NCBI RefSeq assembly: GCF_000172555.1
Contig: NZ_ABOX02000015.1
Coordinates: 1 to 64,000 of the forward strand
From: Pedosphaera parvula Ellin514
Lineage (GTDB): Bacteria; Verrucomicrobiota; Verrucomicrobiia; Limisphaerales; Pedosphaeraceae
Direction of reading: 5' to 3'
Length of the DNA stretch: 64,000 nt
Shown here: positions 39,447 to 48,779 of the stretch, one piece after another
Numbering within the stretch: position 1 is the first letter of the stretch
Layout: the number at the start of each line of letters is the position of its first letter
Program-made: the position numbers and the translations under genes
The notes under the pieces: model-generated
The model's database searches: none
What the model was told of the DNA's origin: nothing
What the model saw: the letters and a program-made list of their open reading frames with translations, nothing else

Positions 39447-42400
39447 TTACGGTGACACGGAGCGATAGTAACGTTGACCACTGTGCTGCGGATTCGGGTC
39501 GGTGAACGTGACGGTGTTGCCTGATGGGTTCGTGTGGCTTGTATCCAAGGGCGTCCAACTCGCCGGCGAAACGTTGGTTGTTACTTCGAGATGGTAGGGG
39601 AATCCCGGGTCGGTGGAGTACGTAATCGTCACGAAAGCATCACTGTTGACCGCGATTCCAGGAATCGCACGTCGAGGCGGGTTGCCGGGTGACAGGACTG
39701 CGAACGGCGCGCTGATGGCATTGCCCAAAGTAATTCCATTGGCAGGGGTGAACCATTTGTTCGTGAGATAATTTTGCACCGCTGCCAGATCCGCCGCATT
39801 GAGCGCGGTGTTGTAAACGAGCACTTCCGCCACGTCGCCGTCCCACCCGTTATCTACTGTGCCCGGCGATGGCTCGAGCCGCCCGCCGATCGTCACGTCG
39901 GTGATGGCGTATTTGTAAGGGCTGATTCCGTTGATGATGTTCGCGGCGTTGCTGCGTGAGAGCCCGGTAGATTCGGACACGAACAGACTAGCCGCGCCCG
40001 CGTTGTCCGCGAATGTCAGGACGAAGGGCGTGTTCACCGGAGCGGAGGCAACATTCCCTTGCATCGGAGTCGTAGCGTGATTTCGCTGAATTCCCAACGG
40101 ATACGGCGCGCCCTGGCTGCCGTCGGTGAGGACCACAACTCCCGCCGTTCCCTTGCCGTCAATTTGCCCACTCCCGCTGAAGCTCACCGGTCCTTGCCAG
40201 GCGGTTGAATTTTCCCACTGGCGCGCCACAACGAAGTAAGTCATCTGGCTGCTGCTGTTCGTGTAGGAGTTCCTGCCGATGTTGCCAAGGAACGTGCAGC
40301 CGGTTCCGAAGCCGCTGCCGTTTTTGTTGAAGCTGACGACCGGTTTGCCGTTGAGTTGGCCAAGCGCGGGTTGAAGTGCGGTTGAGTTTTGCGTGAACCA
40401 GAGGTTCGTACCGGACACGCCTGCGCCGCCGATGCCCTTGTTTTTCCACGCCTGAACTTTGTTGCCGTTGGTGGTGAGAGTGCTCGCGTCGTTGGAATCC
40501 AGCCAGAGCAACGCGCCGGAAACGGAGTTGCTGAATGCGGAAGAAGCCAATGATGCGACAAGCTGATTGCTGCTCCCAGGCGCATCAATTGCGAGATTGC
40601 TGAACCTGACAACTCCATTGCTGCCCGCAGCACCGATGTTGTAATGAGTGGTTCCCAGCAGTGTGCCGTTGCCATTGGTTAACGTGACGGCCACCAGCAA
40701 GCTTGCCGGCAACCCGGTGATGCTCGGATTTCCCGCCGAATCCACGGTTCGGAGCACCGGCTGCTGTCCAAATTGAACGCCCGCAACCGCTGAACCGGGC
40801 TGCGTCGTAAATGCGAGCATTGCAACCGGCCCGATGACTGTGAATGCGCTGCTGTTTTTCGATAGTGCGGAGCCGGCCAGCGCAGTGGCTATGAGCGTTT
40901 TCGAACCAGCCTGGTTCATGCTGAGGTCATTGAAATGAGCCAGGCCACCGCTGTCAGTCAATCGTGTCAACGTTCCGCTGAGAGTTCCCACACCGTTGCC
41001 GAGAGAAAGATTGATGCCCGCACCGATGACCGGTTGGCCATTCTCATCAAGCGCCTGCACTTGAACTTCCGGTGTGATCGTCGCACCCTGCAGCACACTG
41101 CCCGGTTGTTGCACGAAGGCCATCGCCGCTACTTGCGGGGTGAAGAAGCTGGCTGTCTCCGTGATTGGGCCGTTCATCGCGACAGAAGCTGGATTATTGA
41201 GGCCCGAATAGGAACCGCTTCCACTTCCCGTCCAGTTCGTGAACCTGAATCCGGTTGCAGGCGTTGCGGTAATGTTCACGGTCGCTCCGCTGTTCTGCCA
41301 ACCGCTGGCCGGATTCACACTGCCACCGGCGCCGGAGTTCACCGTGAGGTAAAACTGCGTCGCGAAATTCGCAATGTAAGCCGTGCTCGCCATCGGCGTG
41401 ATCGTGTGCGAAATCGCGCCGCCATCGCTCCAGGAAGTCCACACGTCCTGCACGCCAGTGCCGCTGTTCTGCGGCGAAGTCGTGCCAATAATGTGTGTCG
41501 AGCCTTGTATCCAGTTGAAGGATTGCGAGCTCGTGTAATTCGTCCCGTCCACGGAGAAGGAATGCCCCGGCGGATTGGCCTGCACCGCCACGGTGATGGG
41601 CTGGCTCAAAAAGTTGAACGCAAACTGGCTCGACTGATCAACGCAATCGGTCAGATACTTGTTGGTTTGCACGGCGACGAGGTTGGTGCCGTTCACAGTC
41701 AGGCCGCTCACGTTGAGCATTCCCTTCGCATCGCTGCGGGCGAACACACCAAAGACGCCGTCGCAATAATTGGTGTTAAACGGGAACGGGTCTTCAGGAT
41801 GATATGGTGGAACGCCCACCGCATAACCGAAAACGTTTACGTCGCTCATTCCTGCATTCGACAAGGTTCCACTCCCCGGCGAAACAACCTGAACCGCATA
41901 GGACAGCGCGTTCGAAATATTGATGTTGTTTATATTCAGCCCATTGACGGTGACGCCGTCTGGACAGAGCGTGAGCGCGCCACGCCATCGCCAACCGGGA
42001 TCATTGCCGCCACAACGAATGAGATCGCAGCGCTGAGCCACGGTCATTCCGCGAAATACATTTGTGCCAATGGGAAATGTGCCGGCAATCAAAATGCCGC
42101 AGCCATCCGGGGTGTCCTGAAGCAGGCAGTCCTCAACCCGATTGCTGACACCGCCATAAATGCCGACACAGTTTGCGAAGAACGGCGACTGCGCGGTGCA
42201 GTGTGAGAACACGTTGTTGCCCGCCTCGTAGGCAGCCGTACGATAAGTCGCGGGCCAGATGGCAAAGCTGTCATCGCCCGTATTTCTCGCGGTGCAATTG
42301 GTCACAATGGTATTGTGCATGCCCACGCATAAATTGATGCCGTCGGCGAGCGTGTTTCTGAAGCGGCAGTCCTGAATCACCATGCCGTTGGCATTCGCCA

Positions 42401-43424
42401 GCCACGCGCCAGTTTTAGTGTGTTCGACCCAAACCCGTGAAATGCTCGAGTTTGTCCCGAACACTTCGCTGAAACCATCATTCGCATGGGAGTCGTTTCG
42501 CGTGTTGAGTTTTCCGATGATCGCAAAGTCGGCGAAATGAATGTCGCTGCCTGCGCCATTGAACCGGACGCGACCGCGTTCGTTGAGGTAAGTGGCCGGA
42601 TTTCCCACGAACGTCGTGTACCACATGCCGGCTCCTTGAATCGTGACGCCGGAAGGCACATCGACATCGTTGGTGAGGAGATAGTTTCCTGACGGCACCC
42701 ACACGATGCCTGGCCCGGCAGCAACGCAGTTCTTGATGGCCACAGTGTCGTCAGCGATGCCGTTTCCAACAGCTCCGTAATTTAAAACGGAACGCGAATC
42801 GGGCGGCGCGGGGAGCGGTGGTGCGACATTTTCCAAATCCACCAGATCAATGATGTAATAGGGGGCGGTGTCGTCCGCATCCACTTGCAGGCGGACGTGA
42901 TCGTTCGAATTAATGGAGAGATTCAACAGCCGCGCTTCGTCATAGTAATCGCGTGCATTGCCATCGCCAGGGTTGTTGGAAAACGTGTATCCTCCATAGA
43001 GCCACGAATATTTCGACGTGACCGGAACCTTCCGAATGAACGTGCCGTTCACATAGAGGCTTATCGTCGAATCAATGCCGGCTCCGTCCGATGAATCGGG
43101 GATGCTGTAGCGCACGACCATCGCATTTGCCGCCGCCTGGGCAGTCAGCTCCACGTATTGTCCGGCAGTGGCGAGTTTGACGCACAATCTTCCCGACGAT
43201 TCCGCGGCGACGGTGTTGGTGATTTCCACATTTTTGTCCACGGCCCTTGGAGGTGGCCCGATAATCGCACCGCCGTTGATGGTCATGTTTTCAGCTTCGT
43301 AAGTCATCCACGGTACGGTTGCGCCTGGCGCTGCAACGCCCGATAAAGCGGGAATCAAAAGCATGCCGATTGTGAGTGTTAATACGATGAACTGCGAAGC
43401 AAAAAAGGGGGAAGGATTTTTCAT
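39447..43424 (-). CDS. GH87-type alpha-1,3-glucanase (mycodextranase-like), long form
   Basis: 1325 residues, signal peptide to about residue 32 (...ALSGVAAPG). An N-terminal beta-sandwich (about 40-200; TYEAENMT, KYSWLYGGYTF, PYYIIDLVDLENV) precedes a right-handed beta-helix (about 210-620; IQGAGMWYTTFVG, ISRVWVEHTK). D361 (LADGIN) and D384/D385 (TGDDSFAIWP) have the same 23/24-residue spacing as the three catalytic aspartates I recall for characterised GH87 enzymes. Then follow InlB B-repeat-like domains, two invasin/Big-like domains, a LamG-like domain (LLWLDSNDASTL...) and the C-terminal domain ending YYRSVSP. It should be exported and cut alpha-1,3-glucan internally, the appended domains binding glycan or surface. 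Confidence 0.88.
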   Translation of the reverse strand: MKNPSPFFASQFIVLTLTIGMLLIPALSGVAAPGATVPWMTYEAENMTINGGAIIGPPPRAVDKNVEITNTVAAESSGRLCVKLATAGQYVELTAQAAANAMVVRYSIPDSSDGAGIDSTISLYVNGTFIRKVPVTSKYSWLYGGYTFSNNPGDGNARDYYDEARLLNLSINSNDHVRLQVDADDTAPYYIIDLVDLENVAPPLPAPPDSRSVLNYGAVGNGIADDTVAIKNCVAAGPGIVWVPSGNYLLTNDVDVPSGVTIQGAGMWYTTFVGNPATYLNERGRVRFNGAGSDIHFADFAIIGKLNTRNDSHANDGFSEVFGTNSSISRVWVEHTKTGAWLANANGMVIQDCRFRNTLADGINLCVGMHNTIVTNCTARNTGDDSFAIWPATYRTAAYEAGNNVFSHCTAQSPFFANCVGIYGGVSNRVEDCLLQDTPDGCGILIAGTFPIGTNVFRGMTVAQRCDLIRCGGNDPGWRWRGALTLCPDGVTVNGLNINNINISNALSYAVQVVSPGSGTLSNAGMSDVNVFGYAVGVPPYHPEDPFPFNTNYCDGVFGVFARSDAKGMLNVSGLTVNGTNLVAVQTNKYLTDCVDQSSQFAFNFLSQPITVAVQANPPGHSFSVDGTNYTSSQSFNWIQGSTHIIGTTSPQNSGTGVQDVWTSWSDGGAISHTITPMASTAYIANFATQFYLTVNSGAGGSVNPASGWQNSGATVNITATPATGFRFTNWTGSGSGSYSGLNNPASVAMNGPITETASFFTPQVAAMAFVQQPGSVLQGATITPEVQVQALDENGQPVIGAGINLSLGNGVGTLSGTLTRLTDSGGLAHFNDLSMNQAGSKTLIATALAGSALSKNSSAFTVIGPVAMLAFTTQPGSAVAGVQFGQQPVLRTVDSAGNPSITGLPASLLVAVTLTNGNGTLLGTTHYNIGAAGSNGVVRFSNLAIDAPGSSNQLVASLASSAFSNSVSGALLWLDSNDASTLTTNGNKVQAWKNKGIGGAGVSGTNLWFTQNSTALQPALGQLNGKPVVSFNKNGSGFGTGCTFLGNIGRNSYTNSSSQMTYFVVARQWENSTAWQGPVSFSGSGQIDGKGTAGVVVLTDGSQGAPYPLGIQRNHATTPMQGNVASAPVNTPFVLTFADNAGAASLFVSESTGLSRSNAANIINGISPYKYAITDVTIGGRLEPSPGTVDNGWDGDVAEVLVYNTALNAADLAAVQNYLTNKWFTPANGITLGNAISAPFAVLSPGNPPRRAIPGIAVNSDAFVTITYSTDPGFPYHLEVTTNVSPASWTPLDTSHTNPSGNTVTFTDPNPQHSGQRYYRSVSP

Positions 43425-43523
43425 GAAGATTTTATTCCTGTCGGCAGCAAATCGCTTTCTGGGATGGTGATGGTTCGTTTGTTACCGGCCGAAACCATAG
43501 CTCAGGTTCCGGGGTCACGCATC

Positions 43524-43541
43524 GTCACATGAAGTGGGGAC
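43524..43541 (-). promoter_or_regulatory. Palindromic element no. 3
   Basis: Minus-strand reading GTCCCCACTTCATGTGAC, 99 bases ahead of the GH87 gene at 43424 and just beyond the stop of the next GH87 gene. One arm base differs (GTGAC), shared with copies 5 and 6. Confidence 0.55.
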
Positions 43542-43545
43542 AACT

Positions 43546-46500
43546 TTACGGCGAAATGATCCGATAAAAGCGAGGAGCCAGCGTCGGCGAATTGGTGTCG
43601 GTGAAAGTCACCATGTTGGCAGTCGCGTTCGTCCAACTGTCGGCAACAGCCGACCACTCCGGCGCGGAAATAGTCGTCGTTGTTTCCAGATGGTACAAAA
43701 AGCCCGGGGTGGCTGCGTACGTGATCTTTACCAGATCACCGATCAGGCTGATTTCCAAAATGGATTGAGCCGGAGGGGTATTGGTGATGAAGCCGATGCC
43801 AGACGCAAACAACGCATTGCTTCCGCTGGTGGCATCTGAAATAACAGTTACGTAGCCAGAGTAGTTCGTTGCCGCAAGCGGCGAAAATGTTAGCACGACA
43901 TTCGTCGAACTGGCGGGCGGAATCGAGCCAGCCCAGTCTCCATTGAATACCGTTGGGCACGTAATCGAACTCACGGTCAGGACCGCATTCCCGGAATTGC
44001 TGATGGTAAATACTCGATTGCTTGACGATCCGATTGGCACAGGACCAAAAGAGAGGTCGGCGGTCAAATTGAGTGTTTTCATCATCCCGATAAAATTGGC
44101 GCTTTGCGTGGCTGGCCCGTTGAGTGTGACGACCGCCGGATTGTTGTTGCCAGAATATGATCCCACGCCACTCCCGCTCCAGCTGTCAAAGCCGTAGCCA
44201 TTTGAAGCGGTGGCGCTCACATTCAACACCGCACTGTTACTGTACCAGCCGCTGGCGGGGGAGACGCTTCCTCCGAAACCTGCAACCGTTGTCAGATAGT
44301 ATTCGGGCGAGAAGTTCACCGTGTAAACCGTGTTTGTTGCCGGTGCAACAATGTTCGAAATTGCCCCACCGTTGCTCCACGAGCTCCAGACGAATCGAGT
44401 GCCTGCGCCACTGCTTTGAGGCGAGCTCGTCGCGATGGTGTGAACTGAACCTGGCATCCAACTGAAATCTTGCGCGTTGGTGTAATCCGTCCCGTCCACT
44501 GTGAATGATCGTCCCGACGGATTGGGTTGAACAGTGACTGAAATGTTGTTGGGAGCGAAATGGGCGGTCTGAGTGATCGGGCCGTTCATCGCGATGATCG
44601 CAGGATTGTCCATTCCCGAATACGAGCCGTTCCCGTTTCCAGTCCAACCGGTAAAACTGTATCCGTTTGATGCATTTGCACTGATGCTCAGGATTGCGCC
44701 GCTGTTCGTCCAGCGGTTGGCTGGAGTCACACTGCCGCCGGCATCCACGTTCATCGTCAAGAAATACTGTGTCCTGAAACTCGCTGTGTTCGTGGCAGGA
44801 CTTGTAGCTGTGATCGAGTGTGAGAGTGCTCCACCATCGCTCCAGTCGCTCCAGACGTATTGTGTTCCCGTTCCGCCAGCCTGCGGTGAAGTGGTGGAAA
44901 TAGTGTGCGATGAACCATAGAGCCAGTTGAACGTCTGCGCGGTACTGTAGTTGGTGCTGTCCACCGAGAAGGAGCGTCCTGACGGAGCGGTTTGCACGAC
45001 AACCGGGACATTCGAGGTCGCAAAATTAAAGGAAAAATTGGCTGACGCCTCCTGATATTCCACAATGGAGGAGTTGCTGACTGTCATGCTTCCGATTGTG
45101 TCGCTGCGCGCCCATAAACCGTGGCGACCACTCGTGCCCAAACCGTAATTTGGAATCACCACGTTCGACATGATCGCATTTGCCAGCGTGCCGACGCCAG
45201 TGCCGGTGCTGCTGCCTGGCGCGATGATGCTCACGCCATCGGAAATGCTGTTGGTAATCATCAAATTGTTCAGGTTCACGCCGGACATGCTTTTGTGGTC
45301 GAGGCAAAGCTGGACCGCACCGCGCCAGGTGAAGCCGGGATCGTAACCGCCGCAGCGATTCAAGTCGCAACGTTGTGCGATGGTGGTACCGCTGAAATTA
45401 TTCGCGCCGACCGCGAATGTTGTGCTGAACAGGATTCCGGAGCCGTACGGCATGTCTTGAACAAGGCAATCCTCGATCCTGTTGCTGTCGCCACCGTAAA
45501 TTGCGCCGCCGTTGGCGAGAAAAGGTGTCTGCGCCGTGCAGTGCGTAATGACGTTCAATCCGGGCGTGTATGTCTGCGAAGTGTACGTCGCCGGCCAGAT
45601 GGCAAAGCAATCATCGCCGGTGCCGCGAGCCGCACAATTCGTGACCGTGCAACTACGCATTCCGACACTGAAGTTGATTCCGTCGGCGATGGTGTTGCGG
45701 AAGCGACAACTGTCCACGACCAGGCCAAGCGAGTTGATGATCCATCCGCCAACCTTGGTGTGCTCCACCCAAAGGCGTGAGATGGTTGAGCCGGTGCCAT
45801 ACGAACCGCCCAGGCCATCGTTCGGCTCGCTATCGTTTCGATAATTCAACTTCCCGATAATCGCGAAGTCGGAAAGCTGAATATTGCTGCCACTGCCGTT
45901 CAAGGTGACGCGGCGATTTGAACTACCGTACAGAGATGGTTCGCCCACCAATGTTGTGTACCACATGCCAGCGCCCCGAATTGTACGATTCGATGGGATG
46001 CTGATCGAGCCAGTGATTTTGTAGGTGCTGGGAGGGATCCACACGTTGTTGTTCCCGTTGATACAATTTTGCAAAGCGGCGGTGTCGTCAGCCACGCCAT
46101 CCCCGACGGCGTTGTACGGCGCGCTCTTGATGGAAACTGACCCGCCCGGCTGGCTGAGAGCAGGGGTTGCGTCCTCCAGGTCAACAAGGTCAATGATGTA
46201 GTAGGGGGCAGTGTCGGTCGCATCCTTTTGCAATCTGATCACATCACCGGCGCTGATGGACACACCGTTCGTGCGTGCTTCATCGAAAAAATTGCGCGGC
46301 GAGCTGCCCGGCGTGTTGACGAAGGGATATGAACCATAAAGCCAGGAATACCTCGATGTGACGGGAAGTTTGCCGATGAAAGTGCCATTTTTGTAGAGAC
46401 TTATCGTGTAATCTGTGCCGACTCCGTCGGCAGAGTCCTGCACGCTGTATCGCACCACGAGGGAATTTGCCGTGGCCTGGGCAGTGAATTGAATGTAATG

Positions 46501-46752
46501 ACCGGTGGAACTCAACTGCGCGCATCTTCGGCCGGTTGATTCCGACGTCACAACGTTTGGGGTGTAGGCCGGTCCTAAAATGGCCCCGTTTACCGTCATG
46601 CTTTCCGCTTCGTAGGTGGTCCAGGGAACAACGGCGCCACTGATTCCAAACGCGCGCTGGCAAAAACAGATGAAAATCAGGACTGAAGCGAACTGAGAGA
46701 TGCACGCTCGGAACGACGGCCAAAAGCGGCCGGGAAAGACCATGTAATTCAT
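43546..46752 (-). CDS. GH87-type alpha-1,3-glucanase, mid-length form
   Basis: 1068 residues with a signal segment (FASVLIFICFCQRAFG). Domain order: beta-sandwich (TYEAESMT, RYSWLYGSYPF, PYYIIDLVDLEDA), beta-helix with GAGMWYTTLVG and ISRLWVEHTK, candidate catalytic D357 (IADGIN), D380 and D381 (TGDDCFAIWP), then three InlB B-repeat-like units (SFTGWTGNGNGSYSGMDNP), an abnormal-spindle-type domain (LSFGPVPIGSSSNRVFTISN) and the C-terminal domain ending FYRIISP. It is a paralogue of the enzymes at 39447 and 48780. A strong hairpin (46811-46840) lies upstream and ends the previous unit, so it probably has its own promoter; no palindromic element of the dispersed family precedes it. Confidence 0.88.
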   Translation of the reverse strand: MNYMVFPGRFWPSFRACISQFASVLIFICFCQRAFGISGAVVPWTTYEAESMTVNGAILGPAYTPNVVTSESTGRRCAQLSSTGHYIQFTAQATANSLVVRYSVQDSADGVGTDYTISLYKNGTFIGKLPVTSRYSWLYGSYPFVNTPGSSPRNFFDEARTNGVSISAGDVIRLQKDATDTAPYYIIDLVDLEDATPALSQPGGSVSIKSAPYNAVGDGVADDTAALQNCINGNNNVWIPPSTYKITGSISIPSNRTIRGAGMWYTTLVGEPSLYGSSNRRVTLNGSGSNIQLSDFAIIGKLNYRNDSEPNDGLGGSYGTGSTISRLWVEHTKVGGWIINSLGLVVDSCRFRNTIADGINFSVGMRSCTVTNCAARGTGDDCFAIWPATYTSQTYTPGLNVITHCTAQTPFLANGGAIYGGDSNRIEDCLVQDMPYGSGILFSTTFAVGANNFSGTTIAQRCDLNRCGGYDPGFTWRGAVQLCLDHKSMSGVNLNNLMITNSISDGVSIIAPGSSTGTGVGTLANAIMSNVVIPNYGLGTSGRHGLWARSDTIGSMTVSNSSIVEYQEASANFSFNFATSNVPVVVQTAPSGRSFSVDSTNYSTAQTFNWLYGSSHTISTTSPQAGGTGTQYVWSDWSDGGALSHSITATSPATNTASFRTQYFLTMNVDAGGSVTPANRWTNSGAILSISANASNGYSFTGWTGNGNGSYSGMDNPAIIAMNGPITQTAHFAPNNISVTVQPNPSGRSFTVDGTDYTNAQDFSWMPGSVHTIATSSPQSSGAGTRFVWSSWSNGGAISNIVAPATNTVYTVNFSPEYYLTTVAGFGGSVSPASGWYSNSAVLNVSATASNGYGFDSWSGSGVGSYSGNNNPAVVTLNGPATQSANFIGMMKTLNLTADLSFGPVPIGSSSNRVFTISNSGNAVLTVSSITCPTVFNGDWAGSIPPASSTNVVLTFSPLAATNYSGYVTVISDATSGSNALFASGIGFITNTPPAQSILEISLIGDLVKITYAATPGFLYHLETTTTISAPEWSAVADSWTNATANMVTFTDTNSPTLAPRFYRIISP

Positions 46753-46810
46753 TCAGTTATTTGGTTTTCACCGACGGGGGCATGTCATCATTAAACACCA
46801 GTTTTAACCG

Positions 46811-46840
46811 AAAAGCCAGCGAGGGATTCCGCTGGCTTTT
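46811..46840 (-). terminator. Rho-independent terminator
   Basis: AAAAGCCAGC and GCTGGCTTTT form a perfect 10-bp stem with a 10-base loop, and the minus-strand reading ends in a T-run. It lies 30 bases after the stop of the gene at 46871-48655, which it most likely ends. Confidence 0.85.
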
Positions 46841-46870
46841 CCTAATCGACCAATTCTGCGGTGGACCTAA

Positions 46871-48655
46871 TTATTGCTTTCTGACTCGAAGGAAGCTCTT
46901 GGTCGCATTTCCGGGCGTAACGGTCGCCGTAGTCGTGCTGCCGCTGGACGGAATTCCGGTGACCAAATCCGTCAGGCTCGATAGATCTGAGCCTGCCTGA
47001 ATCGCGTAGGTTGCTCCATTATCTGAGGTCCACATTAGAGTGAATTGACCACTGCTCGAATTGTAACTGAATGACGTGATCTGAATCGTCTCTGCCGGAC
47101 AACCGATGATGGAAAGATCGTTGGCGGCGATGGTGTAACTTCCTGAATAAGAGCTCGGATCCAGTTGCAGGTGGAAGAATGCAATGCTATTGAAGTCAAA
47201 TCCTGGCGTGCTTCCGGCTTGTGCGTTTACTCCCGCGCTTAACGCACTGGTCAATACCAGGTTTGTGCCCGGACTCTGTCCATACCAGGCGTAGCGCAAC
47301 TGAGTGCCATCGCCATCTTCGAGAATTACAAGCGGTCCCAGCTTACCATTGGCCTCAGCGGGAGCTGTCAGCGTCACATTGAATTGCAGTGTCCGATCCG
47401 GGGTCGTCGTGATATTTGGAGTGATGGCTGCGAAGCCCCCACCAAAGCCTGTGGCCGTCATCTGCCAGCTTGTGGCAGTGGAAACCTCATTCGCGCTTTG
47501 CCAGCCGACGTAATCTCCGCCCATGAAGAAATTGTCGAACGTGCTGATGGTTGCACAAACTCCCGTGTTGGTGCCGCCACCTCCATCGCCGCCGCCATCG
47601 CAACCGATGATTGAGAGATCGTTCCATGCGACAGTGTAGCTGCCCGAATACGTGCTCGGATCGAGCTGGATGTGAAAGAACGAAATGGTTGAAAAATCAA
47701 AACCGGGGACCGACCCGGCCTGCGCAACGACGCCCGCGTTCAGTGCACTGGTCAACACCAGATTGGTGCCGGGGTTCTGGCCATACCATGTGTAACGCAG
47801 TTGCGTGCCGTCCCCGTCTTCAAGGACGACGATAGGACCCAGTGTCCCGTTCGCTCCGCTCGGAGCGGTCAACGTAACATTCAGTTGAAGGGTTTTGTCC
47901 GACGTGGTGTTGATGGCTGGAGTGACGCCGCGGAACCCACCGCCAAAACCGCTGGCGGTAATCTGCAAACTATTGGCCGTTGGCGTTTGAGTGGTCCAAT
48001 TGCCATATGTTCCACTCAGACTGAGGTTGTCAAATGAGCTCACCACCGCGCAAACGCCCGTGCTGACGCCACTGCTCCCACTCGTAAATTTGACGTCGTT
48101 AAGCGCGACGGTGTAAGCGCCGCCGTAAGTGGACGGATCCAGTTCCACGTTGAGATGCCAGATGGATGAGAGATCAAGATTGGCCGGGTTACCGACAATC
48201 AGATAGCCTGTGTTGTTTGTGGCGCCATTATCGCTGCTTTGGGCGACATTGGACAAACTGCCGGTCAGAATATGATTCCCCAAGGTCCGTCCGTACCAGC
48301 GGTAGCTGACGACCGTGCCATCACCGTCTGTCAGAGTGATGATCGGTCCGATTTTCCCACTGGCATTCGTATCGGTTGAGCTAAGGGTGACATCAAAAAC
48401 AATATTCGAGTTCCCCGCTGCATTGATGGGGCCGACCTGCTTCCAAAGACTGCCATAGCCACCGGAGGAACCGATGATGTAATTGGTTGGGGTGGGGGTA
48501 ACCGTCGCCGAGGACCACGAAGCATAGAGTGCGTTCGGTGGGGAAAAACCGGGCGTGTCAAACGTGCTGATGGTGGTGTCCGCTTTTGTCGAACGGGCCA
48601 TTGTCATGCACGCAGTCAATGCAAGGAGGGTGATGGGCCTATTGATGTATTTCAT
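46871..48655 (-). CDS. Secreted triple-repeat putative carbohydrate-binding protein
   Basis: 594 residues with a signal peptide (PITLLALTACMTMARSTKA). Three copies of a roughly 160-residue domain follow, each with an N-terminal STFDN/SSFDN strand, a LTDGDGT or LEDGDGTQLRY(T/A)WYGQ core, and an LDPSTY/SSYSGSYT-x-A-x-NDLSIIGC end. Copies 2 and 3 are far more alike than copy 1. The last part joins the common C-terminal domain (FSYNSSSGQFTLMWTSDNGA) and ends FLRVRKQ. No family name comes to mind. Flanked by GH87 genes on both sides, it is plausibly a glycan-binding protein for the same polysaccharide; that role is inferred from position, repeats and the acidic DGDG turns. Confidence 0.7.
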   Translation of the reverse strand: MKYINRPITLLALTACMTMARSTKADTTISTFDTPGFSPPNALYASWSSATVTPTPTNYIIGSSGGYGSLWKQVGPINAAGNSNIVFDVTLSSTDTNASGKIGPIITLTDGDGTVVSYRWYGRTLGNHILTGSLSNVAQSSDNGATNNTGYLIVGNPANLDLSSIWHLNVELDPSTYGGAYTVALNDVKFTSGSSGVSTGVCAVVSSFDNLSLSGTYGNWTTQTPTANSLQITASGFGGGFRGVTPAINTTSDKTLQLNVTLTAPSGANGTLGPIVVLEDGDGTQLRYTWYGQNPGTNLVLTSALNAGVVAQAGSVPGFDFSTISFFHIQLDPSTYSGSYTVAWNDLSIIGCDGGGDGGGGTNTGVCATISTFDNFFMGGDYVGWQSANEVSTATSWQMTATGFGGGFAAITPNITTTPDRTLQFNVTLTAPAEANGKLGPLVILEDGDGTQLRYAWYGQSPGTNLVLTSALSAGVNAQAGSTPGFDFNSIAFFHLQLDPSSYSGSYTIAANDLSIIGCPAETIQITSFSYNSSSGQFTLMWTSDNGATYAIQAGSDLSSLTDLVTGIPSSGSTTTATVTPGNATKSFLRVRKQ

Positions 48656-48723
48656 AGAGTTGGTTTCGCTGAGTCTTTCGGGTGATTGAGGTAATTCTTA
48701 CTCAAAGCCTTGCTTCCAGCATA

Positions 48724-48741
48724 GTCCCATGAAATGGGGAC
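48724..48741 (-). promoter_or_regulatory. Palindromic element no. 4
   Basis: Minus-strand reading GTCCCCATTTCATGGGAC, 68 bases ahead of the triple-repeat protein gene at 48655, and beyond the stop of the GH87 gene at 48780. Confidence 0.6.
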
Positions 48742-48779
48742 ATTGTGCCAAGCAAGGCGTGTTATGGGGCTCAGTCATT

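Noticed and set aside
40935-42206. 423-codon plus-strand open frame opposite the long GH87 gene
   Set aside because: Antisense to a gene with clear catalytic motifs; biased composition and no domain.
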